Assembly: GCA_964036315.1 (NCBI GenBank)
Contig: OZ038509.1
Location: 24,353,384-24,417,383, forward strand
Direction: 5' to 3'
DNA length: 64,000 nucleotides
From: Acanthosepion esculentum
Taxonomy: Eukaryota > Mollusca > Cephalopoda > Sepiida > Sepiidae
Below are positions 22,619 through 33,289 of the stretch, piece after piece (position 1 is the stretch's first letter; every line of letters begins with the position of its first letter). A program made the translations under genes and the position numbers. Under the pieces are notes generated by a model, which made no database searches, was not told the origin of the DNA, and saw only the letters and a program-made list of their open reading frames with translations.

Positions 22619-22693
<75 letters not shown>
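22619..22693. repeat. (TA)n-(TG)n microsatellite
   Basis: TA tract passing into TG tract. A further TA tract lies at 22725-22757. Confidence 0.9.
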
Positions 22694-22696
<3 letters not shown>

Positions 22697-22722
22697 GCAC
22701 TCATGCACGTACATATATTTGG

Positions 22723-22758
<36 letters not shown>

Positions 22759-22867
22759 AAACTATACTTCTTCATATATATATGAAGAAATATAGTTTTA
22801 AGGTGTGCTGTATTTACGGGATAAAGTGCTCAATATCAGAGATAGAGCGTATGTAAATATAAATATA

Positions 22868-22923
22868 AAAGTGAACATTGAAGTCAACACTTAGAGCCTC
22901 TGAGTGTTGACTTCAATGTTTAG

Positions 22924-22926
<3 letters not shown>
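22868..22926. repeat. 29-bp palindrome centred on a ribozyme cleavage point
   Basis: AGTGAACATTGAAGTCAACA then CTTAGAG, mirrored as CTCTGAGTGTTGACTTCAAT. The arms equal the family B sequence immediately 3' of the predicted hammerhead cleavage (GCCTCTAAGTG), joined head to head with about one base between. The ribozyme core itself is absent. A TA tract follows. Confidence 0.8.

Positions 22927-22929
<3 letters not shown>

Positions 22930-22967
<38 letters not shown>
22930..22967. repeat. (TA)n microsatellite
   Basis: TA tract between the palindrome and a SINE. Confidence 0.9.
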
Positions 22968-23265
22968 TTAGGCTCGGATTGAGGGATCAGAGAGACGAGT
23001 TCGAATTCCAGTAGAATCCATTAAATTCACTTACGTGCTAATACCCTTGGGAAAGGTATTAATCCTCTTCTCCCTCCAGCAATGGGTAAATAGCAGGATA
23101 GACTGGGTTCTATAGCCTTGGATGGCAACTGGTCTAGGAGAAGAACAACTCTGAATTCAAAACCTGAGGAGGGTTGTTTGGGGACCTTGTGGCACATGGT
23201 GCACCAGGTCTCTGTATTCGGCCCTTCAAAAAGTGTGGATGTTTTTTTGCACAAAACCTTCACTA
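22968..23265 (+). mobile_element. tRNA-derived SINE (family S1), long copy
   Basis: Head GGCTCGGATTGAGGGATCAG (A-box side) and GAGTTCGAATTCC (B box). The body has CACTTACGTGCTAATACCC, TTGGGAAAGGTATTAATCC, ATGGGTAAATAGCAGGATAG and CTTGGATGGCAACTGGTCTA. The 3' part has GGAGGGTTGTTTGGGGACCT. One of the best copies in the window. Confidence 0.82.
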
Positions 23266-23354
23266 TATAATCAAGTGCAAATGTGCTCGTGTCAGGGTTG
23301 TCGGTTTCTAGGAACTGAGCTGCTTACTTGACCCTCATACATTTTTTTGTGCAA

Positions 23355-23357
<3 letters not shown>

Positions 23358-23436
<79 letters not shown>
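23358..23436. repeat. (TA)n-(TG)n microsatellite
   Basis: About 60 bases of TA then TG. Confidence 0.9.
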
Positions 23437-23659
23437 ATTGTATATGCAGTACCTGTTACCCGTTTCCGTCTGCAATATAAAATATCCGGAACTAAAATTC
23501 GGGGTGGACATTTTATGTGTAACCGGTAAAAGCCTCGTCAAATGAAGACGTGCAAAGATCGCGCCTAATTTTTTTGCGGCACCTGTGGAGATTACAAAAT
23601 TATTTACGTTCAATTCTGGGATGATTAAAACGGTATTTGCATTATTTCTACCCACCTTT

Positions 23660-26240
23660 TCTTTGTAGTTTCTAATTTAGACAGAAAGCAATATTATAAG
23701 GAGTTTTATTTCATTTTCGATTTATACAATTTATTTAATAACCAAATAGAGAAAAAAAAACATTGTTTCTTTTTTTTGCCTTCTTTTCTTTTTTTTTCTC
23801 ATTTAGAACAAAATTTGTTTTTTATTTTCGTCGTTAAAATTTTAAATCCAACAGGAAAAATGTTCAAAAACGTCGATGATTTTAAATAAAAATGTCTTTT
23901 CAAACCACCTTTTTTTTTTTTTTCGTATTTTAAATTAAATTTATTTTTTTTAATAATTTGGTAGTTTTACAAAAATGACATAAAGATAAATATTCCCGAT
24001 TAAAAGCTAAAAACAATTTCGCAAATCATTTTTAAAAGGTTATTATTATTTTTAACAGAACCACTTTCAACAAAGTCAATACTCAATACATATTTTTCTT
24101 CTCTTATTTTTTCTTTCTTTCTTTCTGAAACTAAAGAAGACTATATTTGGATTCTGTTTTTTGAAAATGACACTCGTCAAATAAGGTTGTTTTTGGTTTA
24201 TTCCCATCTTGATGCTGTCAAATTAAAATAAAATCCATTCCGTTTATTATATATGAGACACAGTACCTTTTTTTTTTTGCAGTATACGTTTATTATTATT
24301 ACTGATCCTTTGTCACCACCTGTAACCTAACCACCTGTTTTTTTATATGCTTTCTTTTCAGCTGTCGGGTGAGGTACTTTTGTTGGGGGAAGGATAATAT
24401 CTTCTTCTTAATCTAAAACCCCATGAAAAGAACCCCTTTCTTTGCTGGTCAGTCTATATTCCATGACAAATTTAAAGTTGAATCAAAAAGAACAAAGTCC
24501 TTTCCTTTCTTCTTACGTTAATAATACTGTGTACGCGAACCTGTTGTGGTGGTGGTGGTGGTGGGGGGGGTCTTTGTTGGCCCTGTGGGTAACTGTCCTC
24601 CAACACATTTCGAGTAGGTTATCTATTTTTCACCTATTCATGAACTTATTCTTTTTAAATAAAGAAAAACTTCTTTTTTTAATAATATTAATTTTTATTA
24701 TTTTTTTAAAAAAAAATAAAAAATATTGATTCTTTTTTTATTAGTCCAAAAATCCAAATTAATTAAAAGAAAAAACAGTACAACTCCTTCGTTATCATTA
24801 TTATTATTATTTTATTGATATTATTGTTATAAAAATTGTGTATTTACCTTTCCTCCAGGTAGCACGCACCGTTTATCTACAGCACCTTTTACGACTCTGT
24901 TATTTCCGTAATAAAAAATTTTTTTTAATGAAAACTTCAAACTACTACAACTACTACTTTCTTTCAGGAAGGGAGAATTTTAAACATTTCAGAAAATAAA
25001 ATGATAAAAGAATTGAATCTCTATGTCCTGTCCATTATCAAAAATGGCGGTTTATTAAATTATCATAAAGAAGCTACTATGGAACTCGTTTTTTTTTTTT
25101 TTTGTATGTACTTTGCGTCAGGTGTGCAAAAAAAAAAAGGTGTTGTCTGTTGTAGATCGTTTTTAATTGCTATTTGCAACACGTTTTTATCAAAAATATC
25201 TTTAAATAAAAATAATTTTATTTTTTATATATACACTAATTTAAATATGCAAAATCTTTTTCCTTTTAGTTTTAAAAGTCCAGTGAGTTTTGTTATCAAA
25301 CCGACTTCATCCTGGAAATATTTTTATAGAATCACCAGGTAAACTAATTGAAAAGGCTCCACCACGAAATCGATTGCAGGAATTGAAAGCTGACTAAAAA
25401 GCTGTTTATTTGCCTGGGGGTGGTGTTGAAAAAAAAGTCTATTTCGGATCAAGGCTAAGCAACTGAATTTTCATTGTTTACTTTTTGAGTTTTAAAACTT
25501 TTTTATTCATAATTTATACAGTAGCAGGGCCGGCGCATACTACCCCTCCCACACGACCAGGTGGAGGGGATGAGGCGTAGTCAAACCTGATTTGAGTCGT
25601 GTGTGTACGTGTTTTTTTTGTTTTTTTTTGTGACTCTAGCTATCTTATCAACATTTGTCTTTAAATTTAGAGATGTGTTAAAACTTAAGAAGCTTAAGCA
25701 CAATTAAAAAATTTTCACGATCTTGACGTCATTCTGGGAGCTTTTTGTTTTTTTTTTTGTTCTCGTCCAACCAAAACCATGAATTTGTTTTGCTAAATCT
25801 AAACAAAAAAATTCATTATTTTTTATCCATAATATCAAATTATGTTAAAATTATTCAACTTTTTAACAAGAAAAATCTCAAGTTGGTGTTAAGTGCCTCA
25901 AATCAAATTCAAAACATTGTTGATTTATTTTTTTTTTTTTTATTTTTTTTTTTAAGATATATTTTCAATTTTTCTAGTTGAACTGTTCAATTGTACATAA
26001 TTAGGTCACAATAAGATTTGTATCTTTTTTTTGTATCAAAACTACCTTCTGAAAATTGAGATAATAATAGTTGGGGGCCACAAAACTCATGCAACAACCC
26101 TTTCTGGTAGCACCAGAGATCAGTTACTATGAGGAATCAAAAAACAAGATATTTTTCAATTTATAAATGTCGGTATCTTCAAGGCTCACAAACAGATTTG
26201 TGCAGCAAAATCCTCACTTTCCAGCCTTGATAAAATTCCA
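23660..26240. other. very AT-rich block, no gene
   Basis: About 2.6 kb dominated by T and A homopolymer runs, with one GGT/G-run stretch at 24545-24570. The ORFs (24442-24729, 25001-25342, 25745-25981) are compositional and show no domain. Confidence 0.6.
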
Positions 26241-26242
26241 AA

Positions 26243-26460
26243 TTGTTTACTTTATTATTTACATTATTCGGTCTATTGTCCTCATCTTTGTTGCCATATT
26301 TATCACATTTTATTTTAACCATTGTACGCTCCCGCCTTCTTCAGGTGGTTGAACTGAATTTCGCTCACTGGGGTATACTGTTAGTTCCACTTGCCATGTC
26401 CAATGGATGTCAGTTATCAGTTATCTCCTGTTAATTCCCCTCTCCAAGTTCTCCACTGCC
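26243..26460 (-). mobile_element. composite SINE (family S2), decayed
   Basis: TTTACATTATTCGGTCTATT, GTCCTCATCTTTGTTGCC, GTACGCTCCCGCCTTCTTCA and AATTCCCCTCTCCAAGTTCT match the reverse of the S2 body and its 107-bp tail. Confidence 0.75.
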
Positions 26461-26834
26461 TTAACTATAAATATAGACAGATTCCAAATTGTTTACTGTC
26501 TCATAAGGTGGAGGTGATTCTTTTCACTCTCTACAACCTCTTTCTTCACAGATTCAAAGTTGCAAGCTTATTGCTACTCTGTTTCTATGGCAAATGTTCA
26601 GACGAGCTAGATTCTTTAGTTCCTCCAGTTTAGACTTTTACTGATAAGAGTTGCTATTCTACAACCACAGAGTCGAATCGCCCACATTTCCTCTGTATTC
26701 CAATTATAAGGAGGAAGTTCAACTCAAACAGCTTTTTCACCCAGAGAATTGCTAACATGAAAGAAACTCCCATGTTGATGCTTCCCTGAACATTACAATC
26801 TTAACCTCTTCAAATCAAGGATTAATCACTCGGT

Positions 26835-27550
26835 CAGTTATGTGCCATATGTGATACATGCTTAGGCGATCATGTATCTTTCGATACATGACTAACGAGG
26901 CAGATTTTTTCCCACAGTAAGTTGCCATTTCTTTCTGCATTAGACCAGTTGCCATCCAAGGCTATAGAACCCTGTCTGTCCTGCTATTTACCCATAGCTG
27001 GAGGGAGAAGAGAATTCATACCTTTCCCAAGGGTATTAGCACGTAAGTGAATGTAATGGATTTGACTGAAATTCAAACTCAGCTCTTTGATTCCTCAATC
27101 TGAGCTGCTATCCATTACTCCTTTTTTCCTGCAGTAGGTTGCCATTTCTTTCTGCAGTAGACCAGTTGCCATCTAAGGCTATATAAAACCCAGTCTGTCC
27201 TGCTATTTACCCATAGCTGGGGGGTGGGGAGAAAAAGATTCATACCTTTCCCAAAAGTATTAGCACATCAGTCAGTCAATTATGTGTCACATGTGATACA
27301 CGCTTAGGCGATCATGTATCTTTTGATACGTGACCGACAAGGCAGATTTTTTTCTTGCATTTCTTTCTATAGTAGACCAGAAGGCTATAGATCCAGTCTG
27401 TCCTGCTATTTACCCATAGCTGGGGGAGAAGAGGATTCCTATCTTCCCCAAGGGTATTAGCACTTAACTGAATGTAATGGATTCAACTGGAATTTGAACT
27501 CAGCTCTCCGATTCCTCAATCCGAGCCACTATCCATTACTCCTCCATGCC
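26835..27550 (-). mobile_element. cluster of three S1 SINE copies (segmental duplication)
   Basis: S1 reverse copies lie at about 26930-27125, 27130-27270 and 27360-27550. A flanking segment (ATGTGATACATGCTTAGGCG, then ATCATGTATCTTT) lies before the first and third. The cluster therefore arose partly by a roughly 440-bp duplication and not by three separate insertions. Confidence 0.8.
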
Positions 27551-27597
27551 TCATTACTTACTATCTATCCATATTCTCTTCACATTCTTCTACCTTA

Positions 27598-27712
27598 CCT
27601 GTCCTGGGTATGGCGATAAACTACATCCGGCAGCAAGGCCTCTGATTGGGATGTTTTGAGGAGCATGGAGCCACCTTTTAATTGCTGGTGTTCCCAGTTG
27701 ATATGCCGCGAA
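27598..27712 (+). repeat. dispersed repeat D1 fragment
   Basis: CTGGGTATGGCGATAAACTA, CAGCAAGGCCTCTGATTGGG, and TTAATTGCTGGTGTTCCCAG. Relatives lie at 28545-28738 (minus), 44015-44200, 45590-45830 and 48985-49050. Confidence 0.7.
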
Positions 27713-28029
27713 ACAAAAAGCAAACTATCCTTCTCTTACATTCATTTCACATACCTTCTTCTGTAACTCTCCACCGTGCATTGGTAGAACTGACATAAAA
27801 AGAGTTTTCCTACCTTAATTTGGCTTATAAAGACTTTTTTTGTTCTAATTTTACCCAATATAAAGTTGAAGAGCCACTCAAGGTAGAGGGTTATAATCAA
27901 AATGCTAATGATGAATTACATTTGGAATATGGAGAAACAATATACAATTTTATTGTTTTATAATCATTTTGCTTTTTTGTTGTTGCATCTGTCAATTTTT
28001 GTTTTAAATTTCATCCACTGCTCAAGATC

Positions 28030-28535
28030 CATTCAAAGATGGTTACTGTCAAAATTATGATGATGAATAAGGGGTAGGAAATGAGCACTATGAGGATAGG
28101 GAGGATAGACAACAATTGACTGGAAGAGGTTAAGATTGTTGTGTAAAGGGTTACTGTCAAAATGGTTATGATGAATGAGATGTGTGATAGGAATGACAGA
28201 GGAGGGGGTAGGAAGTGAAGATTATGAGGATAGGGAGGATAGATAACAATGGACTGGAAGAGGTTAAGATTGTAGTGTAAAGGGTTAGTGTCAAAATGGT
28301 TATGATGAATGAGATGTGTGATAGGAATGACAGAGGAGGGGGTAGGAAGTGAAGATTATGAGGATAGGGAGGATAGATAACAATGGACTGGAAGAGGTTA
28401 AGATTGTAGTGTAAAGGGTTAGTGTCAAAATGGTTATGATGAATGAGATGTGTGATAGGAATGACAGAGGAGGGGTAGGAAGTGAAGATTATGAGGATAT
28501 GCAGGATAGATAACAATTGATGGGTTTTTGTACAA
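28030..28535 (-). repeat. 134-bp tandem array, ~3.7 copies
   Basis: GTTA.TGTCAAAATGGTTATG occurs at 28150, 28284 and 28418 (134 apart), with a diverged copy from about 28045. On the minus strand the unit translates with LHYNLNLFQSIV, similar to the LINE C-terminus at 31010-31230, so the unit contains a LINE 3' end. The open frame at 28166-28516 is a by-product. Confidence 0.85.
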
Positions 28536-28738
28536 TGGGGATGGTTAACTATTTGCCCATAGCTGGGACCTTAACAAGGGCTAACACCCCAGGTCAGGGT
28601 GGACCTGGGAACACCAGCAATTAAGAGGTGGTTCCATGCTCCTCAAAGCCTCCTGATCAGAGACCTTGCTGTTGGACATAGTTTGTCTTACCCAGGACGC
28701 GGATGTAGTTTATCGTCATACCCAGGACGGGATAACAA
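28536..28738 (-). mobile_element. repeat D1 inserted into the 134-bp array
   Basis: Reverse complement of D1: GTTAACTATTTGCCCATAGC, AGGTCAGGGTGGACCTGGGA, ATTAAGAGGTGGTTCCATGC. 134-bp-unit sequence lies on both sides (28030-28535 and 28739-28880). Confidence 0.75.
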
Positions 28739-28880
28739 TTGACTTGAAGAGGTTAATATTGTAGTGTAGAGGGTGAATGTCAAACTCATTATGATGAATG
28801 ACGTGTGTGATAGGAATGAAAGAGGAGTGGGTAGGTAGGGAAGAATATGAGGATAACAACTGAATCTTGATTTGAAGAGG
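28739..28880 (-). repeat. 134-bp unit beyond the insertion
   Basis: GGATAACAATTGACTTGAAG and GATAGGAATGAAAGAGGAGT continue the array after the D1 insertion. Confidence 0.75.
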
Positions 28881-29234
28881 TTAAGATTATAGTATTCAAG
28901 AAAGCACTCACGTGGGAGTCTGTTTCACAAAGTAGCAGTTCTTGGGTAAAAATCTGTTGATACGGAAAAACAATGAGCAATGTTATTGTTTAAAACATTG
29001 TTTTATCCTTTTTGTTGTAGCAGCTGTTGTCTACAATTTGACCCACACATCTCTCCCCGCACCTTGTTTCTGTAGATATGCTTTATTCATAATTAGGTTT
29101 GTGATGGCTAAAAAGAAAGCTGTCATATTATTTTAACTTCCAAATAAAGCCGCAAAGAATTGAAAAGTGTGTGCAATGTTTTTTTTGTTTTAACAGCAAT
29201 TAAAATAAATAGAGAATGTAGATAATTGCTCCGA

Positions 29235-29645
29235 TGACCTGCTTTCACTGGTTCCCAGGCCTACGAGGCTGGCATCCTGTTCCCACCCCTTCACTGTTGA
29301 AACTGTTAGATGTAGACGTCTCTTCTACTCCAATAGCTTCATGTCTTGCACCTCTCACCTGTGGAACTCCCTTCCTTATTCCTGTTTCCCTGACAAATAT
29401 AATCTCCAACTATTTAAGTGTAACGTCAATCGACATCTCCAGTTGCCTTGATCTATCCCTTCTCCACATCCTTTCCCCTTTCATTCCTATCTGCTCTCAC
29501 TCCAAATCTTCTGTAACCCCCTTGCCTTGATTGATCCACTATCTTTCTCCACATCCTTTCCTCTACCACTCCTATCTGCTCTTCCTCCAAACCTTCTGTA
29601 ACCCCTTGCGTGCTAGTGGCTTCCAGCCTTGCTTGGGGTGAAAAG
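29235..29645 (+). mobile_element. LINE 3' end (CR1/L2-like), plus strand
   Basis: Remnants of the RT C-terminus: LTCGTPFLIPV and YLSVTSIDI on frames near 29345-29440. A tail ending CTTGCTTGGGGTGAAA and a poly-A run (29650-29675) follow. Part of the tail is duplicated (CTCCACATCCTTTCC.CT occurs twice). Confidence 0.7.
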
Positions 29646-29804
29646 CTTAAAAAAAAAAAAAAAAGAAAAAAAAAAGATAAATGTTTTCCTCAAGTTTTTT
29701 TTCTGGAATTCTTTTTTCCAATGTTTTTTTTTTCGAAAATCTCATTAATTCCTTCTCTATTTTCTTGATATTTAACAGATTTTCATTTCTATTTCTTCTT
29801 GCAG

Positions 29805-29960
29805 TTGTGCTTCAAGAAAAGATGTTATCTACTTCGAGCATTTTTCCTGTGTGGATTTGCCATCATCCTTTTTTTCTATGTCATTTTTGGCCAGATGCTT
29901 AACAAAAAAGAGGTGCCTTCCTCATGGGACATCCAGTATCCAGAACAACGCATCCCAGAG
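29805..29960 (+). CDS. METTL24-like methyltransferase, exon with membrane anchor
   Basis: First recognised exon of a split gene. It follows TTTCTTCTTGCAG and is followed by GTCAGT. Its 52 codons begin LCFKKRCYLLRAFF. They contain one hydrophobic stretch (AFFLCGFAIILFFYVIFG, residues about 13-30) preceded by basic residues. This is the pattern of a type II signal-anchor, with the catalytic part in the Golgi or ER lumen or outside. It ends YPEQRIPE in phase 0, matching the next exon. No start codon with good context lies in this exon, so exon 1 is upstream and was not found. The following intron is 9.1 kb. Identification rests on the downstream exons. TM prediction and transcript data would confirm it. 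Confidence 0.8.
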
Positions 29961-30004
29961 GTCAGTTTTACTTAAATAAGAAAATAAATTCTCTTAATAT
30001 AAAT

Positions 30005-30290
30005 GGTGGACAAATGGATTGCAGCTCTGATTGAGGAATCAGAGAGCCGAGTTCAAATTACAGTCAAGTTCATTACATTCACATACGTGCAAATACCTTT
30101 GGGAAAGGTATGAATCCAACTCCTCTCTGCCCCACAAGCTATGAGTAGATAGTAGGGCAGACTGAATTCTATAGCCTTGGTTGGCAACCAGTCTAAGAGA
30201 AAGAAAAGTCTGAATTCAAAACTGAATGTAGCCCTGGTGAAGCATGTACTATGCAGCTAAGGAAAGGATCGTTCGCATTGACTCAATGAT
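30005..30290 (+). mobile_element. SINE family S1
   Basis: In METTL24-like intron. GGATTGCAGCTCTGATTGAG, GAGTTCAAATTACAG (B box), TTTGGGAAAGGTATGAATCC, ATAGCCTTGGTTGGCAACCA. Confidence 0.75.
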
Positions 30291-30545
30291 CCTGACTTAT
30301 GAGCTAATACCCTTGGGAAAGGTATGAATACAACTCTTTTCTCCCCAGCTATGTGTAAAAAGTAGGGCAGATTGGGTTTTATAGCCTTGGTTAGCAACCA
30401 GTCTAAGAGAAGGAAAAGTCTGAATTCAACCCTGGAGAATCACATACTATGCACCTAAGGAAAGGATCGTTCACATTGACTCTGACTGCAGTCAAAATGT
30501 TGCAGCTATCCCCCACATGGTGCCATTTTACTAACTAATTATTTT
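30291..30545 (+). mobile_element. SINE family S1, second partial copy
   Basis: Repeats the body of the previous copy (GAGCTAATACCCTTGGGAAA, TAGCCTTGGTTAGCAACCAG, AAGGAAAGGATCGTTC), probably a tandem duplication since ATGATCCTGACT and AAGGAAAGGATCGTT occur in both. Confidence 0.7.
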
Positions 30546-30566
30546 CTGCAAAAACAAAATGAACCA

Positions 30567-30642
30567 TATATACTTGAGTTTAGGGCAAGTCTTTATGATC
30601 AGTTTTTTTAACACAAAAAATAGGAAGTTGCGTTATACACAG

Positions 30643-30679
<37 letters not shown>

Positions 30680-30826
30680 AAGAGGTTAAAAACCATGCAT
30701 CTTTAGTGAGCAGTAGCACTATACACAGGTAAATTTTTTCTGGAGGAATTAAAATTTATGCAAAAAAATTCAGCAATCACTTTATAAATAAGGCTTGCTT
30801 ATACACAAGTATATACAGTAACCGCC
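30567..30826. mobile_element. possible short inverted-end element (MITE)
   Basis: CATATATACTTGAGTTTAGG at the left is complemented by TTATACACAAGTATATAC at the right. The interior has a long T-run and no coding. No family assigned. Confidence 0.5.
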
Positions 30827-31009
30827 CACTCCTCTACAAAGTTTCTATTGTTGCTTTTATTATTTTGTGTATCTCGTACATTGGGGTTAGGTTATTAATA
30901 TTAGACTAACATCCCAAATTATGTACATGAGATATTTTCTTTTACAGTAAAGTTCAACCTGTAGAGGTAGACTGTTACATTATGAGGCAGTTTATACCAG
31001 TGGGGGAGA

Positions 31010-31480
31010 TAACATTAACATTAGACTTGAACAGGTTAAGATTGTAGTGATTGAGGAAACATCCTCTTGGGAGTCGGTTCCATAGGGGAGTGGTTTGCAG
31101 GAAGAAGCTGTTTGAGTGGAACTTACTTCTCACTGATGGAATACCGAGGGGACATGGGTGGTTTGATACAATGTAAATCACATGGTGAGTCCTAATCATG
31201 AAAGTTAGACCAGGCAGAGCCAAGTGATGTAGTTAATCTGTGCACTTTCCGTGGGAATAGGGATAGAGCAGTGAGAGGCTTGCTACATCCTGCCTGTGCG
31301 AGGGAGAGTTTGAAGGGTGGGTAATATTCTGTCACCCAAAAGGACTTGGAGACACTTTTGAACTCTCTTGAAACTAGAAAGTGAGGACCGGGCAGCTCCT
31401 ACCCAAATATGACAACAGTACTCCATTTTTGACCTGATCTGGATCTCGTAAAGGTCGAGGGGTCAGGTATTTACCGAAAA
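31010..31480 (-). mobile_element. LINE C-terminal/3' fragment (second family)
   Basis: Minus-strand translation 30975-31223: RTHHVIYIVSNHPCPLGIP, then FHSNSFFLQTTPLWNRLPRG and CFLNHYNLNLFKSNVN, the standard C-terminus of a CR1-like reverse transcriptase. No catalytic region remains. Confidence 0.82.
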
Positions 31481-32060
31481 AGTATAGGTTGTGTAATTTG
31501 ATAGTGTGAAAAAATTGTTTAACTGTTAAAAAAAAATTTCCAAAAAAATAATCATAATTTCCACTTGATAATTTAGTAGGTAAATAAATAAAAAAAAAAA
31601 CTTCATTTTAAATTAATCAAATAATCATTGGATTTTAATATAATTATTTTTTTTTTATACTTATTTAATAAAAGTTGAAATTGTTTTAAAATGTTTCTAT
31701 TCAAAATTAAAAAAAACAAAAACAAAGAAGTATGTGACATAGATAGCAAACAATGGCCAAACAATGAGTGATGATGCAAGATTATCTTTGAGATTGCCAT
31801 ATATTTAAATATTCTTGTGTAAAAGTTGAAAGAAAACCAACAGAGAGTAAATATAAACAAAATAATTTTTATATATCCCCTGACGAGTGGACAGCGTGAT
31901 TGCTGGAGAGTTCATCTGCAAAACTCTGGAGCTGGGATGTTGCAGGTAACACCAATCAGCTAAGTGACAAACTTTATATTTGTATTAATTCGAATAGAAG
32001 GATAGGGAGATAATTTTGGTATTCAAAAGTTCAAAGGTTAATATCCTTGTGCATAGGGAA
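31481..32060. other. no feature recognised
   Basis: Intronic, AT-rich. Confidence 0.5.
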
Positions 32061-32090
32061 ACACTCCATACATATATATATATATATATA

Positions 32091-32207
32091 AGTGAACATA
32101 GAAGTCAACACTTAGAGGCGACAGTCTGTTTCATGCTAGATGCAATCGTCAGGCAACTCTAGCATGAAACAGACTGTCGCCTCTAAGTGTTGACTTCTAT
32201 GTTCACT
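32091..32207. repeat. 50-bp inverted repeat carrying hammerhead family B
   Basis: Arms AGTGAACATAGAAGTCAACA onward to ATGCTAGA (32091-32140) and the complement at 32158-32207 enclose a 17-base loop. (TA)n lies at the left border and another at 32287-32316. Confidence 0.88.
32114..32158 (-). ncRNA. hammerhead ribozyme-like motif (family B)
   Basis: Minus strand: core CTGACGA (32146-32152), stem II with UGC/GCA, then GAAA. Stem III is ACAG/CUGU (or ACA/UGU with a GAC loop), then C, with predicted cleavage between 32119 and 32120. Stem I is weaker than at 19540 (four of six pairs) because the palindrome has replaced part of it. Confidence 0.55.
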
Positions 32208-32284
32208 TTTATATTTACACACGCTCTATCTCTGATATTGAGCACTTTATCCCATAAATATAGCACACTTTAAGACTATATTTC

Positions 32285-32318
<34 letters not shown>

Positions 32319-32412
32319 TAATAATTAGGAAGATTTGATAAATGTAATTAAGTAATTCATCGAGTCTGAAACCTCAACAGAATGCTGAAAGCACTGTCAC
32401 AGAATGCAGAAA

Positions 32413-32459
32413 GCACTGGACGGCCGTTTCGTCCTATATTTGGGACTCATCAACAGTGC
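32413..32459 (-). ncRNA. hammerhead ribozyme, left arm copy (family A)
   Basis: Exact complement of the plus-strand ribozyme in the right arm; same helices and core. Predicted cleavage between 32418 and 32419. Confidence 0.78.
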
Positions 32460-32668
32460 GCATCCACTACCGAGAATTGAAACCCTGACAGTTAGGTTGT
32501 CAAGCGAACACCCTACCAACTGTTCTAAGGGCCTCGGAATACTGTGAGTGAGCGGCACTATATTGAGTCTGATTTGCTATCTCTTCGTCACCGAGGCCCG
32601 TAGAACAGTTGGTAGGGTGTTCGCTTGACAACCTAACTGTCAGGGTTTCAATTCTCGGTAGTGGATGC

Positions 32669-32715
32669 GCACTGTTGATGAGTCCCAAATATAGGACGAA
32701 ACGGCCGTCCAGTGC
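32669..32715 (+). ncRNA. hammerhead ribozyme, right arm copy (family A)
   Basis: Stem I is GCACTG (32669-32674) with CAGTGC (32710-32715), perfect. The core is TTGATGA (32675-32681), that is CUGAUGA with C3 changed to U. Stem II is GTCC (682-685) with GGAC (694-697) and an eight-base loop. GAA lies at 32698-32700, then ACGGCCGT as stem III, then C. Predicted cleavage lies after GTC at 32709. ACGGCCGT is self-complementary, so stem III could form within one RNA (two pairs, GGCC loop) or between two RNAs as a dimer. The U3 change would weaken activity. Confidence 0.8.
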
Positions 32716-32776
32716 TTTCTGCATTCTGTGACAGTGCTTTCAGCATTCTGTTGAGGTTTCAGACTCGATGAATTAC

Positions 32777-32783
<7 letters not shown>

Positions 32784-32815
<32 letters not shown>
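32784..32815. repeat. (TA)n microsatellite
   Basis: Directly abuts the 193-bp inverted repeat. Confidence 0.9.
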
Positions 32816-32818
<3 letters not shown>

Positions 32819-33095
32819 GCACAAGTTTCATTAAAGATGACTGACAAGGTACTGTGGCTAAGCATGCTATTCTATTTTTCTTCTATCTGTAAAACTGTTT
32901 TCTTTTCTGGGCATAAAGTGTGTAAAAAGCATTAAAAAAGAAAGAGACAACCCTCAATAATAGTGACTATGAACATGGTCACAATGTCCTGTGTTTATAA
33001 AATAAAAAAACAATACACATTAATAACATTTCTGTTCCTAAATTTTCCACACCCACTAACCCCTTGTCTCTTAGTGCCTTGCTTGGGGTGAAATC

Positions 33096-33141
<46 letters not shown>
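33096..33141. repeat. (TA)n microsatellite
   Basis: Lies between a LINE-tail scrap ending GGGGTGAAAT and a palindrome. Confidence 0.9.
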
Positions 33142-33145
<4 letters not shown>

Positions 33146-33289
33146 AACATGTTGTGTTGAATGTTAAAGACAACATAGTCCTGCATATTTTCTTATATTT
33201 TCTAATGAGACTATTAGAAAATATGAGAAAATTCAAAAGAAAATATGCAGGACTATGTTGTCTTTAACATTCAACACAACATGTTTAAA
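33142..33289. repeat. 53-bp inverted repeat next to (TA)n
   Basis: Left arm 33142-33194 (TTTAAACATGTTGTGTTGAA onward) is complemented at 33237-33289. The spacer of 42 bases has its own partial hairpin (ATTTTCTAAT / ATTAGAAAAT). A (CA)n-TA tract lies at 33310-33333. Confidence 0.88.

Larger units (their letters stand above)
32345..32783. repeat. 193-bp inverted repeat: tRNA-like plus hammerhead in each arm
   Basis: Left arm 32345-32537 and right arm 32591-32783 are complementary with about one mismatch seen, around a 53-base loop. From the loop outward each arm holds a tRNA-like segment, a hammerhead ribozyme and its 3' sequence. Then comes TTAATTA at the edge of a (TA)n tract. In the right arm the tRNA-like part is 32595-32664, with A-box-like CAGTTGGTAGGGTGTTCGC and B-box-like GGTTTCAATTC. 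Confidence 0.93.

Noticed and set aside
28166..28516. 116-codon minus-strand ORF with internal repeats
   Set aside because: It is a by-product of the 134-bp array derived from a LINE tail.
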